DNA of 64,000 bases from Hydractinia symbiolongicarpus. Its lineage: Eukaryota > Cnidaria > Hydrozoa > Anthoathecata > Hydractiniidae. This document shows, piece after piece, positions 13,039 to 25,900 of the stretch; within the stretch, counting starts at the first letter, position 1; each line of letters opens with the position of its first letter. Below the pieces are notes generated by a model. That model was given only the letters and a program-made list of their open reading frames with translations, had not been told where the DNA came from and ran no database searches. The stretch is from positions 24,258,501-24,322,500 of the forward strand of contig NC_079879.1 of NCBI RefSeq assembly GCF_029227915.1, given 5' to 3'. The position numbers and the translations under genes were made by a program.

Positions 13039-13954
13039 TTTCAGTTGTTATTTGTATATTTGTTAAATTGAGTTACTTTTTTTAGATATAGAAAAACTAT
13101 ACGTCTTTTTATGCTCCCTGTACACAGTGTGTAAGTAAAGCGTAACCTAGACAGGAAAAAACGTTTTTATGTAGGACCGGATTACTGAAAGTTTATACAG
13201 AAATAAGCATATGATTTAGTAAAAAGCAGTTCTCTGCAGTGTTATAAAGCTCAAAAAACTGGCAAAATATAAAAAGTTTTTAAACTTATAAAAGATAAAT
13301 TTTTCGCATGCATTTATGTCCTTTTTTACGATAAGCATCCCTATCTTTAATTTCTTGCACGCTAAAACGAGATAAGTTCCAGAACTCCTCACTCTCCCAA
13401 AGGTCTGGGACACGATAAAGGTAGTGACGTAAAAGAAGTGACTGAAGAAATTCTCTCGCAAAAGTTGTTTCTCAAAATTAAAAAAATAAATAATTACTTC
13501 TCGCAAAGTTTACACCTTTTTTTCGGGGGTTTTTCTTTGGAACTTTCTGCCTTAAAGTTTGTGAGCCTGATTTACAGAAAAATGGTGTTTTCGAGTGTAT
13601 GTTCTATAGACAGAATACCCCAAAACAACAACTTTACAAATAAAACTAATAAATCTGTTCAAATAAATATCTGTTTAAAAATGCTAGCCAATGTTCATAT
13701 CGCATATCGTTTAAAAACGACATCTGCAAAACGTCTGCATAAACTCAGGAATTTTTTCCTGATTGTGAAGCCTAAGATTTTCAAACATTCTTATATTTCC
13801 AGCTTTTTAAGGCGTGCAATAATTCCTGCGAGAGTCTATTGTAAAGTTACTATTGCGAAAAACACGAGTTTAATTACCTTTTTTTTACAATTTACAAGTA
13901 TTTATAATACATATATACAACTTTTACATACATTAATACAATTTATAAAACCAG
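13039..13954. other. Gap between two convergent genes
   Basis: The YccV gene (+) and the PDE10-like gene (-) end tail to tail here. The stretch is AT-rich. An open frame of 180 codons runs through it on the plus strand, but it has a non-ATG start and no recognisable domain. Confidence 0.45.
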
Positions 13955-16900
13955 TTACTTTTTTGAGCGCTGCTGACTAGTATCTCCAGAGCAATTGTAG
14001 CGAACGAACGAGATGCTATTTTCCTGCAGTGTGTTGCCAGGAGTTACCAAACTTTCTAAGTCTTCTGTGTTTTTTTCTGTTTTGACTTTCTCTTCCCAAC
14101 GATTGCTACTACACCTGAAAAGCAGAATTGAATTTAGTTTCATTTAAATGCAACCCATTTTAAATATCACCTGAATCACATGCAACGAGGAAAGCATCGC
14201 ACGTCTGATAACTATTAAGACACGGGAAATACATGTTTGTCCAATTGTTTGCTCGGCTTCTCATGAAGTATTTTCGCAATAAATAGCCGAAAAAATCAGC
14301 ACAAAAATATGGAAAAATTAACAGCGGGTTGTTTTTTGGTTTTTGCTAACACGTGAATTACTGCCGAGGATTTAGAGAATTTGACGTCAATTTTTAACAT
14401 TTAAAATTTCAGGTACGTACTGAATTTGTTCCTCAATCTCAACCATGGCTGGTATTACTGGAACTAGAACTTGAACACATGGTTTCACAATTCCGTTTAG
14501 GAAGCCAATCTATGTACAAAATTGTAAAATAAAAACTACAGATTTGACTTTCGTCATTAGCTACTCAGGGCGATTGGGATTTTTCGCCGGCGGTTTTAAA
14601 TATTTAATTATAGTGGTGTTGGTCGAGGTAAAACAAGAGTTCAAAAGGAAAAGTCAGACGAACTCAACAATGCGAAATGTTTGTTACATTTAAAAGAAAA
14701 ATCGATATATAATCGATATATTATTGATATATCATCGATATGTATTAGAGAGTAAGAGGATAGTTTGTGTTGGGAGTCTGTGTAGTAAAATGCGCTGGAG
14801 ATGTGGTTGATTCTAGCACACTGCAACTTTTATTTTATAGACCATTTTATAGAAACTGCAATGTAATTTTTTTTACTTGATTTAATGCGATTTCATCTTT
14901 ATTCATGAACATAGCGAGAGGAGTCATTCCCAACGAAACTTCTTCGTCAGCCTAAAAACATTCACTTCGTTAGTCTTAAAAATCACTCTTAGTTATAATT
15001 GACACAATATGAGATGTTCACCTGATCATAAAATTCTTTAAATACTTTGGTTGATGAAAACTTGTGAATTTCCCAGGGTTTACACGATGCGCACAGGTCA
15101 CTCACAGTCATCATAATACATGTAGCAAGTGATCTAAAATAATAAATATTCGAGCAACTACACCCAAAAAAAACCTTTTTGTTTCGGACTGTTTGGTGCG
15201 TAATCGAGAGTTGTACTTATTTAAAGGTTCCTTAAATTACCTCATTGACTTAGTATTTATGTTTTATAGACAACTATAGCTTATAGCTAATTTAGCAAAA
15301 AATCAATCAGTTACAGTTTATGATTTAATTTTTTTGTTAGTCAAAACAAAATGTGGCTTACAAGTGAAGCATGCATACCTGTGTTCTACGCTCTCCCAAA
15401 CAAAAGATTTTGAATCGACAATTTCTTTCAAGTCATCTCTATATTTGAAGCTTTTAAGCAAATCGGTAGCAATTATAGCGCTCTTCATCACTGCAAAGAA
15501 CTTTTAAGAGAGAAAAAACAGAAAATAATAACAAATATGCTAAAAGAACCATTTGTTTTTCTTTCAGTCGTTTAAAGGAACCTTCTCCCCCAAATGAACT
15601 CAATGTTGTAATAACTATTTTGTTCTAAACTTTTTAATGATTGCACACTGGATAACAGGATAAAATAATTAAAATTATGGGATACGCCAAACTAGACAAA
15701 CGTCCGGATCGTTTTCTTACCTCTTTTTCTTGTTCTTCATCTAAACCCAAAAGAAATTGGCATTCTTTTCTCTGAAATGCGAAAAAAGGATTCCTTAAAT
15801 TCATTACTCAAACCATTTCAAGTACAAGAGATTTCACATACATCTTTATCAGGATAACATGGATAAAATAGTGGAATTATAAAAGAGATGAGGAAATTGA
15901 CTTTTCGAGGACAAGAAAGTAAATTACAGCAAAGTCTTGATATTACAGAACTGGAAGGGACAGAAGAAAGTTTAATGAAGCGGAAGCTCGTTACACAGGT
16001 GCTTTTACAGGAGTTTCTTATGGAAAAAGATTGTTTCGTCAAGTCGTGTTATCAGGGTGGGCGTTATATTGACAGCTCACTGTATAACTCAATAACATAC
16101 AAATAAAATGGAGCAATAAAATTCTATATAAAAAGTTGTGATTTTAAAAAGATAAAAATACACAAATAAATAAAACTTTTTAGCTACCTGAAATATATAC
16201 TTGCACATGTAAAAGTGGTGATTCTCCATTAAAGATTCGCCATAGAGACGAGATATCGGATGATCAGTATTCTGCATGAAAGCATTGTTACGTGCGCGAT
16301 GGTCGAGATCATGACAAATACACGCGAAAATCAATGCAACTTTCTAAAAACAATTTTTCAACCATAATACACTGCTTTTCAGAAGGATCTATAAATTTCT
16401 ATGTGCGCTAGCCTCTGTATCTGCAAAGCTGTAAAACCTTTTTAGTTGTAGAGTAAAAGACACCAGTTTCGATCTGGCAATGCATAGATGGTGTTTGCCT
16501 GTAGTCTACCAAGTCAACAAGCGATATTAAAAAATGAAACCAGCGAAAAGAACTACCAATATATTTTAGATATGGCAATAGAGAGTACAGGTATATTAGA
16601 ACAGTACATACAACCATATTGAAGAAGAATATACTGCCAAGGAGTGAGCGGGATTCGATCCGCGGTCCCTAGAACTGGGAGCCGCAGAAAAACCCACTAG
16701 ACTAAGTGTGGCAATGTGTTAGTGATAAACTCAGATAGTTTATCCGGATGGTGTGTATACATATAGGTGAACACATAGGTATTTCATTCTCTATTGAGAA
16801 TGAAATACGGATGTGCTATGATAAACATTCACCTATATGTAAGTACATAAAATGTTATTGACAGTTGAAAATGAAGCACTTCTATGTTTCAAAAAAATAA

Positions 16901-19900
16901 TTTAGTAAAACAGCTTACTTCAATCACAGGGAATTTGTCAAACACTTTCTCCAACAACAAATACATAAAATGAGCAACAGAAAAAGCATGATCCCATGTG
17001 TGATACGGTAAGTCACGATAGTGCCGTTTAACAGTCGCAGTAAAGCGAATCAACGCTTTCTTGCAATATCTACAAAGAATAGAATAATAGCTGATATATT
17101 TTTGCGAAAAAATATAAATAAAATGGTTATAATGGAGTGCAGAAGTGTGAGAAAAAGAAATGACGGTATGTACCATACCTTACTTCACATTTGTCCATTA
17201 CATCTTTTGCTATGTTTAAAAACCACAGTCCAAATTGACTAGAATTCTTGTAATAATCGAATGAGAATCTAATAACGTGTATGGCGGAATTAAACGATGT
17301 AGAAAATCGATTTACTTACTGGGTGCGAGTGAAAGTATACACTTTTTTTATAAAGAATAAATTTTTGGAATTCACCCCAAACATAGTTTAAGGTGAAATT
17401 AGGGCGAAACGCCTCAAAAATTGATTAGCCGTTGTTTACTTGGGCAAGATCATATATTTTTATTTCCAAAGAATTTTAAAATGAGTCAAAAATAATTAAA
17501 GTCAGAACATTTGAAAAATATGCATTTAAGATTCAATGTTTTACTGCAAGTTAAGGTTGCAAGAATTTTATCTTCGACAAACTATACTTAGTAGGATTTA
17601 AAATTTAAATCAAACAATTTCCATGATGCGAATTTAATTCGCATCATGGAAATTGCTTGTTGTTTGACCCATTATTTGCCAAGCAGTTTGTTAAAATTTG
17701 ACTATTTATGTGCCCAATGTAAATTATTTAGGAATTGCTTAAAATTTTTGGAGTTTGGGGGGCGATTTTTAAATTTGGCTTTGTTTATCAAAAAAGTGTA
17801 TTTGGTTAAAACATTTTGAAATATTTTAAACTTATTATGTTCATGCCTGGTGTTTTGCATGTAGAGATTATTAACGAATATGTTGTAAGTTTGTACAAAA
17901 AAAGAGTCTGTAACAAAAATGTCTTACTTGTAAAAGTCATCAGGAACGCTAACGGTGGCAGATGGAGCTGTAATTTTACGCAAATCTTTTTTTCTTGACT
18001 TTGTATGATATTCTAACAATTCTTTTAATATCAAGATTTCGTTTGACATTCTTTTCTTTTCTTTCTTGACCTATGTTGATAACATCAATACAAAACTGTA
18101 AAATCCACTCAATACATTGATCATTAAAAGGTGAGTCAAAGACCAGAAGACTCAAAAATTTGTTTTCTTGAGCTATTTCCCGCTGTTTCTTGAACCTGTT
18201 ATTACTCCTGATTAAAACCCATCACTAAATCAAGTCGCAGGTAAAAAAAGATTATCTCGAAACAAATTTTCCCTTTGGCTGGTTATACCCCAAAACTTTT
18301 CTCAGAAAAAGGAAATGTAAAAGGATAACATAGGCACGTTTTTCCTTCATTTATAAATTACAAGAATAAAAGTCATAGCTACAGCTGTTGAAGACAATTT
18401 AGCAAAAAACTACACAAATGTACATCGAGTCATTGGGAGCCTAGTGTAGTTCTAACATAATCTTTCACCTGAATAATATGCGTGGTCAAGTTGTAGAAAT
18501 TGGTACACAGCTGCATTACTTCCTCATCTGAAAAAAAAATTTATATTCATAAAAACTAACTCTAGGCGCAGCTCGTGTTTGACGAGTACTTGCAAAATGA
18601 TGGCATCGTTATTGTAAAATATGGATACCCACTCTAGTGCATTTCAAATAATGTTATTAGCCCACTTGAGATAATCAAATGACAGGCAGCGAGATTACGT
18701 AACATACACAATCGAGTTTAAAAGCAATGGTATAGAGATTTCTATGGGATAAGTTAGTTACCATCTGCATTGTTAAAGGGAGACTTTTTAAAAAATGGTG
18801 TTGTATGATGTGCACAACTACTGATAAGTTGAAAGATATTTATGCGCAGTTATTACGCCAGCTGGGGCTCGGCCTAAAGATTTGCAGGCATTTTAATCAT
18901 TTCTGAATTGTGATTAGAAATGTTCTTGCCTATGAATGTTGGTGAAAAATAACCGGACAATACCTTCTTTTGTGTACACACCATGACTTTTATTCAAGAA
19001 CTGCATCACACCAAAACACCTAATATAGAAGTAGAAACAATTAAGGAACAGGGAATGTATGGATAACTTAGTTTTCTTGGCAAAAAGGGCAAAGGACTGA
19101 TGTTTTTAACTAAATACATCGCTTATAGGAAGACTTCTATTTTTCTGAATCAGTTTAGTAAGAAAAGGAACCCTAATTTGCAAAAAATTAAAAATCATTC
19201 TGTTAAAATGTTTTATGATCACAAATCCCTGCCCACACTGACCCCTGTTCTTTAGATCAGGCAAAAGTGAAATGTTACTTATGAGTACTCAAACATATTT
19301 GGGCTTACCTCCCATCATCGAATAATGGTGAAGCCAAGATTGTTTTTGTCGTATATTTTGTGAGCACATCGGTATCTCTGCTAAAGTTCGGATCAGCATA
19401 CGCATCTTTCACACTAACTAACTGTGCAGTCCTTAGTACATGACCAGGTATTCCTTTATTTTTTGAGATTCTAAAAATGCACATAATGTAGAAGGTATAA
19501 TCTTACTTGATTCAAAACATTTTCAGTGACATAATTGGATGATCCAAGAACGTTGTATATTATGCTACCTGAATTGTATTACCTAAGTTGAATATCTTTG
19601 CCATTTTCGTCTTTTAGATCTGATAAAGTCGACAGAAATTCATTTGTTTCATGATCCAACTGAAAGACTGTATAATTACTTGACTGTGTTGATGTCTTGG
19701 CAAACTCCTGTAACACAAAAAAAACTAAAGTCGTAAAATCTGAGGATCGACAAACGAATCATCTAATTCCATAGTTCATGAAACAAAATTTTGCAAAGTG
19801 ACTAAAGGATAAAGTTAACAATAGATAAATAAAATAAAAACAACATACAATTATGGTCTCTTGAATGTCGGTGATAGATTTGTTTGGATTCAGCAAGGTT

Positions 19901-22900
19901 CTAAAACAAAGTTGACATGACATCAAAAATGAATACACACCGGTTGAAAGAAAGAAATGGTAGTTTTGCAAATCAAAAAAGTTATTACCAGTCTTGTATC
20001 GATTTTTTAGTTACATATTATCGCTACCTTGTACAAGTGTTGGTGAAGTCCATTATTTTCGCATAAGAGTTGAGACTCTGTGCAAGTTCCGCATAATGTA
20101 CTGAAATAGTTCCCCATGCAAGATAACTACGCGTGATCTAAATATAAAACAAGTAAAAAACTTTGACTCTGAGCGTGTGGCTTAGAAGTTGATGTGCTGG
20201 CATATCTGTCTTTACAGTTTAGAACACAAAGTCATAAACAATCCTGCAGTTGAAATGGAAGTTCTAAAAGCATTAATTGCGGAGCCTTAATCAAAAGCAG
20301 TATCAATAGGAATGGAGGAGGCTTTTGTGGCTTACTATGGCTTAAATACAATTAAAAATAGATATAATTAAAAATCACCTCCACATCCTCTTCTCCAAAC
20401 GGTAAAACGTTTGCATCTCTTACAAATTCTACAACTCCTGAGAAAAGTAATAGGTACATCAACACTATGGGTGATACTTGCACCATTTGTAGTAAATAGA
20501 ATCATACAGGCCATTAAAGAAATGTACAGAAAAATCACGCTCACCGAATAACCTTTTGTTATTTAGAATGATGGGATAACATATAACTGAGCCATCAGTA
20601 CCTGAAAAAATAACATAAAAATGAGAAATTTAGATCACGATTACATTCCCGTTAATTTTATTTTTAAAGTCTAACCTTTCCATGGAAAGATAGGAAGTTC
20701 CACTTTTCCTACCTTTTTTGTATTTTGTTAAGTCTCCTGTATTTTACAACAAAGCAAACTCACCGACCAAAATTTAGTGTTCAGTATATTAATTACTCAA
20801 AAGAAATATTTACCCTCGGTTCCAGTACCAGAAAGAAACCTGTCATCCTAAAACATAAAATTTAACATAATTTAATTTTGATTTCTCAAAACAACTTTGT
20901 TTGTTATAAGTAAATAGTATTTAATACGTACTCCGAGAATGTCTGTAACAAAGACCATTTCTTTCATACGAGCTACATATGTAGATATGGTAGCACCTGT
21001 CTCAATATCTTGCTTTGGACATGCACTCTCACTAGAAATGTAAAACTTTTAATATGTGGTGTCAAATTCCCTCTACGACTAACGACTAGTTTCTTAATAA
21101 AAAAACTTGAACGTGAACAAAGAAGAAACCTGTGTAAATTGTATACCTGCTCAAACCATCTGAGTAGCCTGTGAGATACTAAAATAATCGTTTACAAATA
21201 TTAGGGAAACGTTTATTGATTTTACAGACAAAAGTATTCTTTCCAAAAGAAATAATTATTTGAGTGTAACAGAAAGTTCTGACCTTTATATTGAAAATAT
21301 ACTATGCTGTTCAAACAATTAGGTGTAAAAAAACGAAGTTCTAACCTTCCCAGAATCATCTAGTAAATATAGGGAAAATCGGCTAGCATGAACAGCTGAA
21401 AAATAAAATCGTACCCGTATGTTTAACATTGAGTAAATTCTACATACAAAAAAGAAAATTAGTATGTTATTTATATACATGTATACCTTGACATATATTT
21501 TTACTTAATTCCAATAAAATTGAATTTTTAGTTTTCTCTTTATGAATTTCTTCAGTTAGACTATCCAGTAGTTTTCTTTTGTCTTTGTGAACACAGAACT
21601 ATAATACATGTAATAAAAAAGAAGGAATAACTTTATGTAGCAAAAAATATCAACATAGAAGCTTCGACACTTGGTGGAGAGGAGAGTACAGTTGATAAAA
21701 GGTATTGGCCTCCCCAATTCGAAAACTGTCGTACGGTTATGAATATTGTAAATGCTTACTTTCCATTTTGATAATGATGGTCTATTATGTTCTTCATCTA
21801 GAAGAAAAAACGTATTGAGATGCAGAATGTATGCTGATATTCTAAAGTGCGATCCAAAAGTAAGTACAATGTGGAATCTAAGAAGCCCCTTCCCTTAGAA
21901 AAGAAGATAAGAATTTTAAAATTAATAAATATAAGTAAATGTAAGTAAAGTATGAACAAGTCTTATCAAAACTAGAAGATGAAACAAAAACTGAAGAATT
22001 TGTTGTTGTATACTCTTGTGAAAACTTTAAACATACAGAACCTAAACTTTACTTATGTCGTTGTAATTATCAGAGAAGCAGTGTCTAAACAAGAAAAGAA
22101 AGAAAAAAAGAACAGAAAACGCCGTTGTAGAGCAAGTTGCCTGATTAATGAAAGATGGAATAAGAAGTACCGCAAATCTTGAAAATATACAAGACCAAAA
22201 AAGTAAAACCTGGAGCAGTAAGACCGAATAGAAGTCCCATGCTGGTTTTAACTGGGGTAGGGAAATGGTAGGATGGTTAAAAAACAACTAAACATTAAAC
22301 TCAAAGAGGGATTTTAGTGCAAATGTATAACGTTAATTCCTTTTAACTGCCCAATAGCAAGTACTATTCATTAAATAAGCAAAATTCTTTTATAGGGGAC
22401 TGCTTACAATCGGAGGAGCGGTTTTAGAATTTCCCCTTTACAGCAGAAGACAGTAATGCAAATAACCAACGACCAACTATCATATTATTTAAAATTATTT
22501 ATCTAAGTATTTGTTATCATTCAACGACCAACGACGACAATCAAGAAAAAGTATTTGTTATCATCCAATGGCCAACGACCAACGACCAACGATGACAATC
22601 AAGAAAAAGTAATTGTTATCATCCAATGGCCAACGACCAACGACCAACGATGACAATCAGGAAAAAGTATTTGTTATCATCCAACGGCCAACGACCAACG
22701 ACCAACGATGACAATCAGGAAAAAGTATTTGTTATCATCCAACGGCCAACGACCAACGACCAACGATGACAATTAGGAAAAAGTATTTGTTATGGTCCAA
22801 CGACCAACTACCAACGAAACGGTTACGAGCAACAAATGGTTACGAGCCAACGGCCAACGACCAACGATAATTATATAAATCTATAAATCCTAGTAGGTGG

Positions 22901-25900
22901 ATAAAACATTTTAAAATTTTAAAATTTCATATTTACTGCAAATTAAATACACAATAATAGCCTGGTGATAAATTGTTTAAAAGGATTCCCGCATAGAATT
23001 TATAGTTAATATTTTTTGTTCTTGTCAAATTCAAGATTAAAATATATCTGCAAGGACAGTCGAATTGATTTCAAATATCAGTTTGTACAGAACGAAAAAT
23101 TTCAATTCTTCTATCCGTCTGTTCTTGAGTGGAAATGTATCTAAACTCAAATGGAAATCTTTAAAGTTAAATAATAAGAACGAAGAAAAAGGCTTTTTTT
23201 AAAATTGCAACAAAATTTTTGAAAAACTTTTTATCTTGTAATTGAAATTAGGAATCCATTGAAAAAATCCGAAAATAAATTATGAAAATGCGAAAATTTC
23301 ATCCGACAAATACACAGAAGATAAGTCGCAAATGAATTTCGAAAATAAATCTTGATCCTTGTTAGCATATCTCCACATAAATTCCGCCATGTAAGATGAA
23401 AAGTGGGATTTTTTTACTCCAAATGATGGTAATGTTGATTTAACTTGCCTCCAGTGTCCTTCAATTTTATTTGTATGATCTCCGTTACAGTTAACAAATT
23501 CAACTGAGTGGTTAACTTTTAAATGTTCAAAATCTAATTCACTTAAAATATCATATGGTTTCCAAAAATCTGAAACTATAGTTGTACCAGGCAGGATCCA
23601 ATTTTTTATTATAGGTATCAGCGTCTCTCTGTCTCTCTTTTCTACCGCTACAAGAAAGTTCTTTCGCGATTCTTCTTCTATACCACCAAAAACCCACTGT
23701 CCATCTACACGATGGCCCCTGTGGTATTTACGCTTTCCAAACTTACTTTCGTCAATTTGAACTCGTACACCTTTACCGCCAATCTTTGATGAATTTTGGA
23801 AGAGTAATACTTCACACGTTTCTCGGCAAAACATATCCCAGTCAACAGCAGTAGAACTTGATATGCACATTTGTTTGGCTATTTGATTTTGATCGATACC
23901 AGTGGTCCACCAATACGTCATTTCAATCACCTCTTCTATCGTCAAATTAGACTTTTCAAACCAGCTACCTTTGCGAATTGACGTTTCAACAAAATGACCA
24001 TTCTTTTGGCAACGCCATCTAATTCCATCTGAACTTTTGCACTTAGACAAGATCATGTCATTGTTACATTTATCGCATTTTCTTTGTTTGATTAACAAAT
24101 TGTTATCAAAACACCACGATAAGGCATTCTCTTTGGTATTCGTGATGTTTGTGATTAAGTATTTGTGTGTTGTAAATGCTGTTTTATCGGATGAGCGGAT
24201 AAAACGATCATAACTGTTATGAGAAGGTCCAAATTGCGTAGACTTGTCATGACTAACACTATTGACACCACATTGTGTCCCCCGGCTTCTTAATCTTTTT
24301 AACGGTGGGTAATCCATGCTATGATTTAATCAGAAATTAATCAACTTCTTTGCAAGTTATTGAAATTATTGTATCAAAGAATATTTGTAGATTTGAAAAA
24401 CGAATAATGAATCGTTAAATTGTAATATAATTATAAAATAATAGAAAATGTACTTACTATGGTCCCTTACTGTAATTTCTCAGGCAGAGTATTTGTCATT
24501 CGCGATACACAGAAAAGCTTATGTCAGATAACGGGACGTTAATGAATTCCCTACATTGCATAATTTTAGCTACTCTTGCAGTGTTAAAAGATTCATCAAA
24601 AACACATGACTTGTCTTCAGAAACTTTTTTTACAATTACTCATATTAATCATACAGAAAATAAGAAAACGTGATTAAATTTAAGCAATACAAATAATAGT
24701 AAAAACATGCTGAACACAACTCAAATGTTACGCAACTTTCCGAACAGTGTTTATACTTTTTCATGTACAAGCAATTTTTTATAAGAAACTGTTGTTATTT
24801 TTCGAGCATTTTTTGCCTCGGCATATCTGTATACAATTTGTCAATCGAGTAAAATAAGTTTTATTAAAATTTACAATTTTAAACCCGATTAACTTTGTTA
24901 TAGCTAACCTATATATTTTGGTGTTGATAAATTTGTAAACTTTTTTATAAGTAAGAACGACTTATTCTATGGATATAGAAAAAGGATTATTTGAAAAATT
25001 TTTGCTAATGAATTTCAAGATTAATAGACTCGATAATCCGATCCGTAATACAAACAGGATGTTTGGCGAGCCTTTTTGTTTCATATTCACTTTCTTGTAA
25101 CCAATTTTTTATTTCGGATGGCAAGTCCCTAAATTCTTTTTTAACAAATACTTTTGATGATTTTGACGACCCAACTGCTCTTACACTAACCAAACGACCA
25201 ATGTCTTTGTTAACAAAGTTTTCTATAAACTTAACAAATTCTTGGGATAGTAAACCGCGAAATCTTTTTGATGTACTTTGTTTGAAAGATCTGTATGTGA
25301 CGAAGGCACCCGGTGTCATTAAAACAGCTTTTTTATATTCATCAGAAGTTGGGGCACGTTTAACTGATGGTGTTTTGCTGGTACTAACCAATTCTGTGAT
25401 ATACTAAAACGAAAAATATTGTCATAAATGAGATGAATAAATGTCTATGAAAAGATAATAAATGCAAATTTGCTGTAACTTAATTATAAAATATTTAAAA
25501 GACTAACTGTGTAAAATAATTCTTTCTGTTCATCAATTGATTCAACATACATTATGGCACGTTCCAATGTTTGCAAGGAAATAGCTTCTGGTAGACATGT
25601 AAATTCAACTTCATTAAAAAGGGCATTATAAAAGTATTCCACTGTGTGTAGAGCGACAGCAACTTTTGGAATTAACTCTGGTTTTTTAGACTTGCTGGTT
25701 GGTCTGCCGTGCAAAAGATCGTTGTTTAGATCGGTCAAAAACTGTGTCTCCATGTTGTCGTACAATCTATACAAATTGGTAAAAAAAAAAATAAAGAGGG
25801 GGAAATAGAATTGAAGAAAAGGAAGAAGAGATTATTTATCATGTCATGTATAAAGTTTAAAATTATTAAAAATCTTCTTACTTTAACGCATTTTCTTCAA

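Noticed and set aside
13438-13980. 180-codon open frame on the plus strand
   Set aside because: Non-ATG start, low-complexity composition, no domain, and it overlaps the last PDE10 exon on the other strand.
16640-16716. Functional tRNA gene on the minus strand
   Set aside because: A and B boxes are recognisable, but the anticodon loop lacks the expected U33 and pairing in the acceptor stem is poor. A SINE-derived head fits better.
22507-22870. CRISPR-like regular array
   Set aside because: The whole 58-bp unit is repeated, with no unique spacers; the genome is animal and the array belongs to a transposon end.
24317-25007. Fusion of the P-loop gene and the transposase into one transcript product
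   Set aside because: The P-loop frame ends with its own stop at 25005, and the transposase has its own ATG and complete N-terminal zinc ribbon.
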